Below, in pieces: positions 11,396 to 22,300 of a stretch of 64,000 nt of DNA. The notes under the pieces are model-generated. The model saw only the letters and a list, made by a program, of their open reading frames with translations. It made no database searches and was not told where the DNA came from. Positions within the stretch are counted from its first letter, which is position 1; each line of letters opens with the position of its first letter. A program made the position numbers and the translations under genes. Origin of the DNA: Sciurus carolinensis (Eukaryota; Chordata; Mammalia; Rodentia; Sciuridae); assembly GCF_902686445.1 (NCBI RefSeq), contig NC_062223.1, positions 56,879,998 through 56,943,997 on the forward strand, read 5' to 3'.

Positions 11396-14248
11396 AGCCA
11401 GGCCTTGTTGATACGGAGTAGAGACCTGAGAAGTGATTATCAAGAGGAAGAGCATACCAGGAAGGGGGCACAGCCAGAGCAAAGGCCTTGAGGTGGGGAA
11501 TGTGAAGGCCAGAGCAGGGTGAACCAGCGATCTCCCTTTGTCCATCCTTGTTCCCACACTTTCCTCACCCACAGAACACTGATTCAGGTAATCCCACCTT
11601 TCTTCCTAAAACTCTCTACATCTGCCCATCACACATGAAATAACGTCAACTTCACTTGGACTTTGCGGCCTTCCATGTCACAGGCCCTGCCTACCTCTGT
11701 GGCCTCTCCTCCTTTCACTCTGTCCCTTGACCATCCCATGCTAGATTCCCTGTTCTATTTATTTCTTAGGGAGGATGAGTTTTGTTCACCAATGCCCACT
11801 TCCTTCTTTTCTTCCTCTGCAGGAGGTACAGCCCTGAGCCCTGCTCAGTGGACTGTGGGACTGAGGACATGCACCTCTTCCAGGTCCAGTCTGTCCAACC
11901 CTCCCTGCCCCAGTGGGCTGGACACAGAGTACTGAGCTGAGGACTCCATCATGGCACACTGCCTGCTGACTGGGAATATCTGCATTGGGTCTGGAGTAAG
12001 CCAGAAATAAACAGGTTAAGAAAAGCCACTGAGTTTTGGGATGGGATTTGTTATAGCAGCTAGTGTTACTGACCAGAACTAACCAGTGGTTCCTCCTGTT
12101 ATAAAGATCTCAGCTGAAAAGTTACCTCCTCAGTGGGGCCTTTCCTGACCACCATCTAAAGTTGCTGCCAAGGTACTCTGCATTCCAGCACTGTTTTCAT
12201 TCACAGCGTTAACCCTTAGTACTATCTGACTTTTCTACTTTACTCAGGATTCTCTATTTAATGTCCACCCCCATTCCATAGGAGAGAGGGTCAAACAGAG
12301 GAACTTTATTGGTTCTAGACACTGTGGTAACAGAGCTGAGAACTATGCCTGGCACAGAGTAGAGCCTCAGAAGTCGAATCAACTGCACTGTGTCATGTCC
12401 CTGTGTCCCCAGCAGTCCCAATCCCCCAGGATGGGCATCTGGTTAATATTCCCCATCTCTGTGGAATACCTGGAATGATACTCTGTTCATAGAGGCTACT
12501 CTATAAAAAGTTCAAATCAACAGGTCAAGCAGATGATGGGTTTTCTTTTCTTTGGATCAGGATACAACTGAGTTGGGATGCTTCAGGACAGATGATGGCC
12601 TTGCCTGTATTTACTTCTTGGGAACCCAGTAGATCAAGTAGGACCCTCTCTCAATGCCATGGCAGAGAAACACCAAAGTCCAGCTCTTCAGAACTCCTCT
12701 CCTTTTCCTTGCTAGATTTTACCTTTTCCCATAGGAGAGGTACATGGCCCTGTGTGGCCACCCCCTCACCAGAGTGCTCCCCAATGAGCAGAAGCTGACA
12801 GGAGACCCTGGTGGGGCCATGTTTCTCTAGTTTCTTTAGTAGGCAGGACCACTTAACAGTTGAGAAACTGTTTTGCTTCCTCTCTTCCATTTCCTATCTG
12901 CCACCAGTTGCAGGGCCACAGAGACCTGAACTCTGGAGAAGCTAATCCTCTTGCCTCCCCCTCCTGCGCTATGTGGTAAGCACTTGGGCAGGGTCTTGGG
13001 CACAAGCACAAGCCACAGTCCTCAGTGGCCTGGTTGGGGACATGGACTCAGGGTTTGTCCCACAGACACCACCTGCTGAGAATGAAGGATGATGGAACAG
13101 AGAGTAGATACCCTTGTGCACAGGATCAATCCCTTTCTCAAGAATACACTCAAGTAGATATAACTGCCTCCACTTTAACCAATAGAGAAACAGATTTATA
13201 TAACAAATTTCCTTTTTCTAAACCTATCTCAATGGCTACTCTGACCTCAGTCACAGTTCCTCTCTCTCTTAGGTACTGTCTCATCTTGCTGATAACCTTC
13301 CTTGTGGACTCCTTGGTGATCTGATTTGTTGTTCATAATTCTAGCTCTGGCATACCATGGCTACAAATGGAATTCAGCCCTACTGGATGGAGGCAGTCTC
13401 TCTTGCTGCTGCAGGGAGCCACTGTGCCACTTTCTGAGCCGATACCACCCGCCCATCACAAGCCATTCCTGCTCTTAGCTCTGCAGCCTGAGCTGTTAGT
13501 TCTTGGACAGGGTCCAGCACTGCCTCCCTATTCCCAGATGGAGGAAAGGAAGGCAGGCGCATAGTGGGGAAAATGGGAGGAGGGCTGGGCAAGAGATGAG
13601 TCTTCTCTGTGTAACCAGTCGCCACAGGGAACAGCATCTAAATTCCTGAACAAACCCAGCTGTGTCCCTAAAGAGAGACAGACAAAACTGCCTCATGTTA
13701 AATTTGTTAATGATGAATAATCATTTTCTGAAATTAAGCATCCTTTGATAAAGAGAACTATCACTGACTTTCCCATTTTTTAAATGTCCAATTTCTGAGT
13801 TGTGACCTCAAGAAAGAGTTAACAACAAATTTGATCGAAGAAGAAAAGTCTAAGTTTTATCGCCCAAATAAACCAGAATTCAGCAAAAACTGGCAATGCT
13901 CATAACACCATCTTCCCCTCATAACAAAACAATTCTAGTTCTTTTATACCATTAATCTTGTTCGATCTGTAGGGCAGGATAAGTAGACAATGATCATTAT
14001 CTGAATCTGACATACAAAGAAATAGAATAAAGGAAGTAAGCAACTTGCTTAAGACTGGCTTTTAATTATGGAACTAAAGTCTCAGACTCCCTTCTCTCTC
14101 AACCTCTGCAGGCCTCAAACACTGGAAGAACATGCAAAGTCCTATCAGAGCACAAAGGAGCCCTAGGGGCAGGTGTATCATAACAGGACTCCCAGCCTTG
14201 TCTATCATCTAAGAGGGTTCTCAGGGTGACCCCAGCAGACAGACTTAC

Positions 14249-14421
14249 AGAGAGTTGGAGTGAGAATTCCTCAGTAGAGGAGTGGAGCCCGTGGATCCGT
14301 TATGGGGCAACTTTGGTGAGGAAGGCAAAGAAGAATCTGTCATCTCCTCAATGTCCGAGTGAGAGGACGCCGACTTGGGGGACTTCTTCTTCCCGAACGC
14401 TTGCTTGAAGGAGCTGCGTAA
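14249..14421 (-). CDS. NAV2: NAV2 exon 16 of window: basic/Ser-rich segment
   Basis: 173-nt exon, phase 0 to 2. Acceptor ttgtgtgttcag, donor gtaagtctgt. It encodes LRSSFKQAFGKKKSPKSASS then HSDIEEMTDSSLPSSPKLPH and NGSTGSTPLLRNSHSNS plus a split Leu. The start continues the polybasic tract of exon 14; the rest is Ser/Pro-rich, with likely casein-kinase and proline-directed sites. Confidence 0.96.
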
Positions 14422-14823
14422 CTGAACACACAAGACTGTCAGCTTTTCGGGAGTCACAACCCATGCTCAGGCCTTGGCTAAACAGAATCATGCATACAAA
14501 AGAATATTTCATTCTCCCACTTCTTCCCCCACCGATGAAAAAGGCTCCCCACAGCTCTCTGGAATCAGTGCATTAAGGGAGAAGAGTTATCTGGTGTTGA
14601 CAGCTCAGAGGACTGGACCTGTGGCAACATTCCATGCCTACTCTTGGCTCAAGACTAGACACCAACAGCAAGACAGAGCCTGGCTCAGCAGAAGGGTGTG
14701 GGCAGGAGGCGGCTGCACAGCAACAAAGCAGGATGCTCAGACATGGAGACGGATGCGGATGAGGTTAGTCATATCAATGGATGGGTTAGCTTGGTATCTG
14801 ATATTAAAGTTGGTCTTGCTTAC
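14422..14823. other. NAV2 intron between the 9-nt microexon and exon 16
   Basis: 402 nt, no repeat recognised. It follows the microexon donor gtaagc and ends at the acceptor ttgtgtgttcag. Confidence 0.8.
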
Positions 14824-14832
14824 CTCATTGAC
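14824..14832 (-). CDS. NAV2: NAV2 exon 15 of window: 9-nt microexon (Val-Asn-Glu)
   Basis: Nine bases, GTC-AAT-GAG, phase 0 to 0. They are preceded on the minus strand by a long pyrimidine-rich tract ending cgttttctctggcag and followed by the strong donor gtaagc. Reading Val-Asn-Glu here restores the family sequence NW-VNE-LRSSF, which neither flanking exon supplies: exon 14 ends in TGG and exon 16 starts at TTA. Two TGC triplets lie 18-22 nt upstream of the acceptor, the type of site bound by SRRM4 near neural microexons. Skipping gives NW-LRSSF in frame. An exon this small will be missed by most gene predictors. Confidence 0.9.
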
Positions 14833-17072
14833 CTGCCAGAGAAAACGCAAGCAAAAACAGGGAGGGGGAAGGAAAAAAGACAATTTTTAACAGAGAAAGC
14901 CAGTGACAGGGAAAGCTGTGGACTTTTCAGACACAACATGGCTAATAATAAACACCACACACACAGGAGGTCTCCAGGAGGAATGCGAACCTTCACTGGC
15001 ACTGGGGCCATCTTCCTCCATCAAGGAAGGAAGGGAAGAGCAGGTTGGGGCCTAACCCATAATCCAGGCTCTTCCAGCTTCTCCCTGTCTGGTTGAAATG
15101 GTGGGCCCCACCTTCCTGTGCTTCTTATCAGTCATCTCTCCAGGAATGAATTTGGTGGAAGGAGGAATGTCCTTTTTCCAAGCAAAGGCAGCCTTATGGT
15201 GTCACTGGCCCTACATGGTCATGTGGTTCTCTGCTGTATCTGGGAGTTTCTATGATCCTTGCATAAAAGACACAATCGAGTAAGAGGGAACTGTCCATCT
15301 CACTCACCACTCAAGAAGTGGAAATTTATTTAAGAAATTCATTAACCACATTGGTAAAGAGGAACTGACATAATTTCCCCCAAACCATGGGGAGGGGCCT
15401 GAAACGTCTAACAAGAATGTAAAGAGTTAAATGCAATTCTCTGAAAGCCATGAGTAGCATGTATTTTTCTAAGTCAAAAAAAAAAAAAAAAAAAAGAAAA
15501 AAGAAAAAAGGTTCCATTTTGAAGGAAAGTCTTTTAAAAAGTAATTTCCTTTTTTCTTTCTGAAAATACATTCCAGGGTTTTTCTTAGCTATGGAGAAAT
15601 TTAGAAAATAGGCCATTTGGCAAATTAATGAGGTTTTTCTCCCATCACTGTGTTTTATCTCTAACAAACTGTACATCCAGCTTATGGATAAACCAGATCC
15701 CATTGCTTTCTCATTTTCTACTTCTGATGGTATGTCTAGAGAGCAGTCATAGAAACAGATGGACTTGGCATAAAAGCCAACAAACTAAACCCTTGTCTCT
15801 ACCTCTGGTAAAACACCACATGGAAAAGGAGATTACCAAGATTAGATTTAAACTTTGGGATAAGGTGACAATGCCAATCATTCATCCCCCCTGATATCAC
15901 CAGTGAAAAAGAGTTGTCTTAATGCAACATAAACAAAATTTGTTTCTTGATTTGAAGAAAATAGGGAACCACTATTTTTCATAGAAAATAATTCCCTTTT
16001 GTTATTTTGATAATCTAATAAGATTATATTTATCAATTGCATATTAGAGGTGGCAAGAAGTTAATCCTATGTGTTTAATCATAGCAAATGACTAAAAGCT
16101 ATTAGTAACTTAGACAAAAAATTAATCAGAGTAATGAAAGGGCCATACTGAGTCGACCTTTTACCTTGCCTCAAAGGCAAGTGATCCATGCCAAAAAGAT
16201 AAAATCCCCAACTTCTCCATCACTAGACCTCGCCACCCATCCAAGATGACACAAAATGAGCAAGAAGTATATGGAATGAATGAGGACACCAAAGCCACCA
16301 CGGACACAGGATGCTGTCAGCATTGACAAAAGGGGCCGGCTTCAGATCCCTTTGGGGTGGTCCTGCTCTGAAGACAGCAAATGTTACTCAAGTGCTCTGA
16401 AGCCTCTCAGCAGGACTCAAAATTGGATAAGGGGAAGGGGGTGAAATTTCCCCAGGAATGTAAGAAAAACTATTTAAAAAGCACTGTATGGAAAATCAAG
16501 TAGCTCATTTGGGTCATGGATATGCGGAGAAACACGGCAGTGGAGACAGACCCATTAGCCGTGCCATCTTGAGGTATAACCCCTGGCTTAGAACCACTCT
16601 CCAACTCCTTACGTGGACCTTATAAAACTTTTATGTACAGACCATGGTCAAAATTTTTTCAAAGAGAAGGTTGGTTTGATGCCATTCTAGGCACTATTCA
16701 AATAGATTATAGTTAAGAATGTTTACTGATACAGGATCAAAAATATTTTGGAACTAAGAAGAAGCCACTTAGGAGTAACTTTGCTCTCTTACTCTGTGGC
16801 CAACATAGAATGAGAAGAAATGACACACATAAAATGAAAGATGAGTACACCACATAAAGTTTCATGAAAGAGAAAAACTACAAGGTGGTGGTGATTTTAT
16901 AAATGCTGGGGCTTTGTTGTGTACAACACTGACTTTAAGACCTGTTTCCTTGGATCTACTCCCAAAGGCCTATAGTTCTGGAGTCGAGTCAGCCTGGGCT
17001 TTATCTGGGGGACACTGGCTCTGTGACACTCTGTTGGTTAGTCCCCAGGAGCCTCTGTGGATGTACACTCAC
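14833..17072. other. NAV2 intron between exon 14 and the 9-nt microexon
   Basis: About 2.2 kb. The part next to the microexon is a long pyrimidine tract on the transcript (plus-strand purines about 14838-14885). A poly-A/(A)nG run lies at 15475-15509. Bases 15900-16140 are AT-rich with no repeat recognised. Confidence 0.75.
15475..15509. repeat. Poly-A / A6G simple repeat
   Basis: About 20 As followed by two AAAAAAG-type units on the plus strand. No SINE body was seen next to it. Probably length-variable. Confidence 0.8.
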
Positions 17073-17218
17073 CCAATTCTTTCTTTTCTTTTTCTTCGAG
17101 TCACTCTCTATGTTGCTGCCCACGCTAGAGTGGCTGGTGGCACTGTTAATGCTGGAGACGCTGTCAGAGGAATGCTGCCTGCGGATGCGGAGGTCCGCGG
17201 GCTGGGAGGTGCCATTTC
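17073..17218 (-). CDS. NAV2: NAV2 exon 14 of window: Ser-rich linker ending in a polybasic tract
   Basis: 146-nt exon, phase 1 to 0. Acceptor cttgccctccag, donor gtgagtgtac. It encodes NGTSQPADLRIRRQHSSDSV, then SSINSATSHSSVGSNIESDS and KKKKRKNW. The closing run of lysines and arginine followed by Trp is notable: with the next exons it forms a basic, amphipathic-looking segment. It could be a nuclear localisation, microtubule-contact or membrane-contact patch; which one cannot be told from sequence alone. Confidence 0.96.
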
Positions 17219-17549
17219 CTGGAGGGCAAGACAGGGCATGTCAACACCTGCTGACTTGAGCCCAATCTTTGGTCCTGAGCATGGTCCTTGATCTGGATCC
17301 TATGTACCCAGGGACTTCCAGGTCCTGAGACATCTCTTCTGTCCCCACTGCTCGGTTCCTTGAGTAGATGGCTGCTATGCCCTCTTTGGTCAATTAAGCA
17401 AGTTCTAGCTTTGCACTTTCAAAACAGAAGTCAAAGGAGCCTCAGGGAGAATGTCCCTGATGCCACCTCTTTAAATCCATAGATGGGTTGGGAAATACTG
17501 TTTCTAAATTGCAGCAGCAGTCACCTTTGCTGCTAGCTGCCTATTTGTT

Positions 17550-17632
17550 TATTTATTTTGCAGTATTGGGGATTGAACCCCAGGCCTTACACATGCTAGC
17601 AAGTGCTCTACCACGGAGCCATAGTCCCAGAC
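17550..17632 (-). repeat. ID SINE (tRNA-Ala-like)
   Basis: The complement carries the ID body: cattgaggctccgtg-like A-box region and a B-box equivalent to ggggttcaatcccc (plus strand ggggattgaacccc). Short tail; target duplication not clear. Confidence 0.75.
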
Positions 17633-17934
17633 CTGCTCCTTGGCTTGCTGTGCTTCTGCTACACTCACCCTCCTCAGTCCCTTGGAAGTGCCAAGCCCAC
17701 CTCAGCTCAGGGGCCTTCCACACACCCTCCCTCTGCCAGCAGTTCTCCTTTCCTTCAACTCTTTCTGGCCAGCTCTTGCTAATCCTTCCCTTTCCAACTC
17801 TCCTGTCACTTCCTTTAGGGGGCCCAATATCCAAACAAATAGGGATACGGAACATAACAACACTGGCTGCCGGTTATCCTTGAGAGGACAGAACTGTCCC
17901 CTAAGCCTTGCCCTTAAAAACACCAGCTTTTACC

Positions 17935-18160
17935 CAGATGCAGGTTCTAGCCCTACTTCTGTTACCTACTCTCTGACCTCAGGAAGTCACTGCTATCTCT
18001 CAAACTCTGTGTCCTCATCAGAAGAATGAGGAAAGGACCATCATGACACTAAGAAGGTCAAATAATAAATTAGAATAACAAAAACACTTAGCACAAGGCT
18101 CAGAATAGGGTTTAAATATTCCACAGTTGCTAGCTATCAATATTACTTCCAGCATTATTA
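17935..18160 (-). repeat. MIR-family SINE fragment
   Basis: Plus-strand text such as ctctgacctcaggaagtcac, then cctcatcagaagaatgagga and acttagcacaaggctcagaa, matches the complement of the MIR consensus as I recall it. Diverged. Confidence 0.55.
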
Positions 18161-18572
18161 CTGTATTATTACTGTAGGAGGTAACTCACTTGCATGTCCA
18201 CTTTTTTTTTTTTAAACCCCAACTAAGATGCAACCAAAACAATTTATCTGGAAAGCTTTCTGGGACAAGTAAAGATGAACCCATTTTAGTTTCTCCCATA
18301 TCAACATGGAAGCATGAGTGAAGTTAAAGGCTATAAAACACTTTGGCACTCAGCCAGGACAAAGATGTTTTCTTCCTTACTTGAGACACATCAGAGAAGA
18401 GGATGAGCTACACTAATAGTCTTCTGAGAGGCCAGAAGGAACCGGATGCAAGGTGCTTGCCCCCCAGAGCCTGCCTGATGGATGCGGAGCTGGATTCCAA
18501 GCCATCAGTGCTGTCAAGGGAGGCTGCCGAGGGCAGGCTGGTCACTTCTCTAAATGTTCTTTTTCACTTTAC

Positions 18573-18684
18573 CTTTGCAGTTGAGCTCTGGAGTGTTAAT
18601 TACTCCATTAATGGCAGCCTGGGCAGCTGCGTTCTGTTTCTTGAGCAGCTCGATGGTTTTTCTTAACTCATTCAGTTCTGAATC
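18573..18684 (-). CDS. NAV2: NAV2 exon 13 of window: first coiled coil, end
   Basis: 112-nt exon, phase 0 to 1. Acceptor tttcttgtcctcag, donor gtaaag. It encodes DSELNELRKTIELLKKQNAA then AQAAINGVINTPELNCK. The L/I heptads finish the first coiled coil; the Pro in NTPELN breaks the helix. The final base G joins GA of the next exon to make Gly. Confidence 0.96.
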
Positions 18685-19296
18685 CTGAGGACAAGAAAGA
18701 TATATGGGTTATCCTCAAATTACTCTCTACAGAGCTCGATGGAAGTACAACCCGGCTTCCACAGATCAGGGTGGGAAACGCAGGAGCTCAACAGAACTTT
18801 CGTCGCCTACACGAATCTGGATCAATTTTCAGTGACCATTAAAGAACACACAAATGAGTGGAAATGGAATCAGGAGATCTGTCCTTGACATCTTTACCAT
18901 CACTGATCTAAGATATTTTGACTCAATAGATCTACCTTTGACATGTCCTCTTTTCCTTCCTCTTTTTCTTCCTTTCTCCCTTCCCCTTCCCCTTTCATTT
19001 TGGTGATGGAATTCAGGGTTGCTTTACCACTGAGCTACATCCCCAGCCCTTTTTATTTTTTATTTTGAGACAGGGTCTCACTAAGTTGCTGAGGCTGGCC
19101 TTGAACTTGTGATCCTCTAGCCTCTGCCTCCCAAGTCTCTGGGACCACAATATGTAGCACTGTGCCTGGTTATTTGATATTTAAATTCTAATATTCAAGA
19201 AGTATGTTATAATCTATATAACTATCTGAAATTAAAGAGAATGCTTTTAGGTTTATTTTGAATTCTGAGCAGGGGACAAAAGGCAGCCTGTCTTAC
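18685..19296. other. NAV2 intron between exons 12 and 13
   Basis: 612 nt, of which about 170 nt is a composite B1-ID SINE (18999-19170). A pyrimidine-rich run (tttcttcctttctcccttcc) precedes it. Confidence 0.75.
18999..19170 (-). repeat. Composite B1-ID SINE
   Basis: Antisense ID (gaattcagggttgctttacc ... agctacatccccagccc) followed by antisense B1 (gacagggtctcactaagttg ... actgtgcctgg). The element's sense strand is the same as NAV2. It lies 126 nt upstream, in plus coordinates, of the left border of exon 12. Confidence 0.85.
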
Positions 19297-19380
19297 CTTC
19301 TGCTCAGCTGTCATGGTCAGACTCTGGAGCCTGATGGTCATGTTTCCAAGACTCTGTTCAAAGGCTGCCACGAGGTGGGC
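19297..19380 (-). CDS. NAV2: NAV2 exon 12 of window: first coiled coil, middle
   Basis: 84-nt exon, phase 0 to 0. Acceptor tttctcttccag, donor gtaaga. It encodes AHLVAAFEQSLGNMTIRLQS then LTMTAEQK. The hydrophobic spacing (L, V, F, L, M, L, L, M) continues the helix of the preceding exon. Confidence 0.96.
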
Positions 19381-22300
19381 CTGGAAGAGAAAGATACAAC
19401 CTCAGCTAATTTAACCTTGCTGGTCAAGAATGCCCAAGAGGTGCCAGGTCTTCAGGACAAAATTCTTATTGGGGCCACTTGGCCTGACCCCACCTGGGTC
19501 TCCAGCCTCCTCCTGTATCCCACTCCCCACCACTCTCTGGGATCAGTTACCCTAACTTTTGCTTGCTCAAAACCCTGTGCTTCTTCCCACTTCAGGCCAC
19601 TGTGCCTTCTTTACCCCTGCCCAGAATGTTCTTCCTACCCCCTCCTTGCCTAATTTCCATGTGTCTGTCAAAAGGTCTCACTTCACAACTATGACAACTT
19701 CAGACTACGTAGTTTCTCTCATATTCACTCTCACAAGCCACTGTCCTTCTTGCCTATGCTTTGTGAAATTTAGTTCAAATACATGTGTTCTTGGTCTGGG
19801 ATGTAGTTCAGTGGTGCACTTGCCTAGCATGCATGAGATCCTGGGTTCCATCCCCAGTACTGCAAAAAAAAAAACAAATCAAAACAAAAACCATAGGGTC
19901 TTGTAGGGCTGCTGTGTGTCTGCATTCTCTACTACTTCACTCCATAGTGTAGGATGATCTTTTGTTCAGTGAGTGCCAAACTCATAGGAAGCATGTGTGG
20001 AGAATAAACAAACAAATGGTTGGCATATTTTGCTTGTTATAATCCTAGTTAATAAAAAGTCACTGAAAGGACCATCTGCTACCTCCCTGGAGAAACCTTT
20101 ACCAGTTTCCCCAGGAGTTATGACTTTCCCACAGGCTCCCCTGCACTTCCATATGCTTCTGTTAGAACACAAGATCAGCTGCACTATGACTTTACATACC
20201 ACTAGGACATTTTTAAAAATGTGGCCAATTATAATTAAAACATGCATCCAATTTTCAAAGATGATATAATATGGGATTGGGGGGGAACCCATGGATCTTG
20301 GAGATGAGAAATGTAGCATTTTCCTGCATGTCCCCTTCTCTGCAACTTCCCCTTTAAGGTTAAGAGGTGACTTTGTGTCTCAATACTAAGCCGCCTGCTG
20401 GTGACTCAGATTAGAAAGTAATTGAAAAGCTGGTTGAATGAGGATCCTGTTAACATCATTAAAACCAAGATGAAGAGTCGAATTAAGAATCCATTAGCTC
20501 GCCAGGACTGTCCAGCTTCCAAACTCTATTTGTATAAGTGAAATAGTGGCAGTCCGCTGGTTACAGGTGTTTGAACAGCAAACGAGTTGGACTGTCAGAC
20601 CAGACACTTGATGTGGGTTGATACCAGGTCTGTTTTCTTCTTCCCTGCGTCCCTGCTGGCAGGAAGCTGCCACAAGATAAATGTGTTGCATGAGCAGATA
20701 AAGGATTGGAAGAAAAGCACTTAGGTGAAGGTGCTTGGGTGGCCCAGGAAAGGGGAGCAGGATTTAGAGTGAGAGGTCTTTGGTGTTCCTCCTTATACCT
20801 TTTGAATACCCATAATGCTGAACAAATTGTCTAATCCTAATGGCCTCGATTTTCTCATCAGTAAATAACATCTACTTTCTTCCCAGGGTTATTTTAAGCC
20901 CTGCATGAAACAAGACAGGTGAAAGGGGTCTAAAAACTGTTAAGGAATTGCGAAACGCAGGGATGAACAAGCACTGTGGGGAAAGAGAGAGGTTTGGAAG
21001 TGAGGAAGTAAGACAAGAAACTGAGAGGAGATGCATTACCTGGAGCCAGGGGTACAGATGGGGAGTAGACTAACAGGGGTAAGGAGGGATGAGAACAGGG
21101 ATGAGCAGAAGACACCTGGGAGGAATCTTAGAAGAAGTGAGATTTGATCAGGCTGTGGAATTCTAGAGGAAGAAAGAGATGAGTGATATAAACACAGTGA
21201 GGGATGAGGTGGGATTCAAGGGTGAGGTGGTCTCTGAGGAGGGTCACAGCCATCTCAATCTAAGGAGGGACCTGAGAAGTGACTCAGGCTCTGCTGTCTA
21301 GACTTCATCAAGCAGGGGTGCTTGGCTATGATCAAACGTTGTCAGGGAGCAGGGTCACTTGGGGCAGAAAGGTCATGTGGAATAGTTTCTCTCTGAATGC
21401 ACTCTCTCTCTGTGGAAAATGGAGAAGATGTCTCTGCATTTTAAAATAAAGAGACATGCTTTAGTTTGCCCTGGAAAACATGTCAAAACTAAAGACAATT
21501 GCTTCAAGACAATCCCATAGTGGACGAGGGCAATGGGTCAGGACACAGATCTATCTCTAAAATGCACCCTTGCACTGCAGAGGAATGAGGAAGCTAAATT
21601 TTAATGATTGAATTTCTATTTTTTTTTCCAATTCTGCATTAAATTTCCACCCATGATTCCAGTTGTGGGCATTTGTATTTTATATTAAATTAAAAGCAAA
21701 AACAAAACCTTGACCCCACGGAGCTACTGAGAAAAGTGTTTTTGCAAGCTCAGAAAGAAACCACAGGAGCTCTGAGGAGCCACAGGATCTCATTTTGCTG
21801 GCCAGCGAAAGGGCTGCCTTTGTGTCCTGAGGGCAACTGTGAAAATATGGGCCAGAGAGACCTTGCGGAGCCTGGTTCAGAGCCACACAACAGCCTCCTC
21901 ATCAAGCCCCATTCTCACATTCCCAGGGAAAACAAACACAAGTGGTATAAAAACACCCACAGAAGGTGGCTTTGAGTAGTTTGTCCTAGAAAAACAAACA
22001 CAGCTTGGTCTGTGAGAAGATGGCAGACAATAAAACACGTTAGCACTGCCGGTGGTATGTGGTAAGACTAAATATTTACTTTAAAACAATACTGGTTCAA
22101 TGGCTTTTATGAGGAACAAAACACACTTTTGGAATAATATAAGGGATCTCATTCTGACTCTACTGGAACAGAGAGCAGAGTTCTTGCAAATGGCTCAATA
22201 TAAGGCTCCCAGTGGCAATGCAAGGTCACTGGGGGAAATTTACCCAAGTTCATGAACAAGCAAATTGATTGCTACTTGGTGATTCATAAAGGGCAGCAAT

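Larger units (their letters stand above)
7164..14248. other. NAV2 intron between exons 16 and 17
   Basis: About 7.1 kb. It contains a MIR fragment (9825-9960), a composite B1-ID SINE (11212-11395) and L2-like decayed fragments near 12090-12150. No coding exon seen. Confidence 0.75.
17219..18572. other. NAV2 intron between exons 13 and 14
   Basis: About 1.35 kb with an ID SINE (17550-17632) and a MIR-family fragment (17935-18160). Confidence 0.75.
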
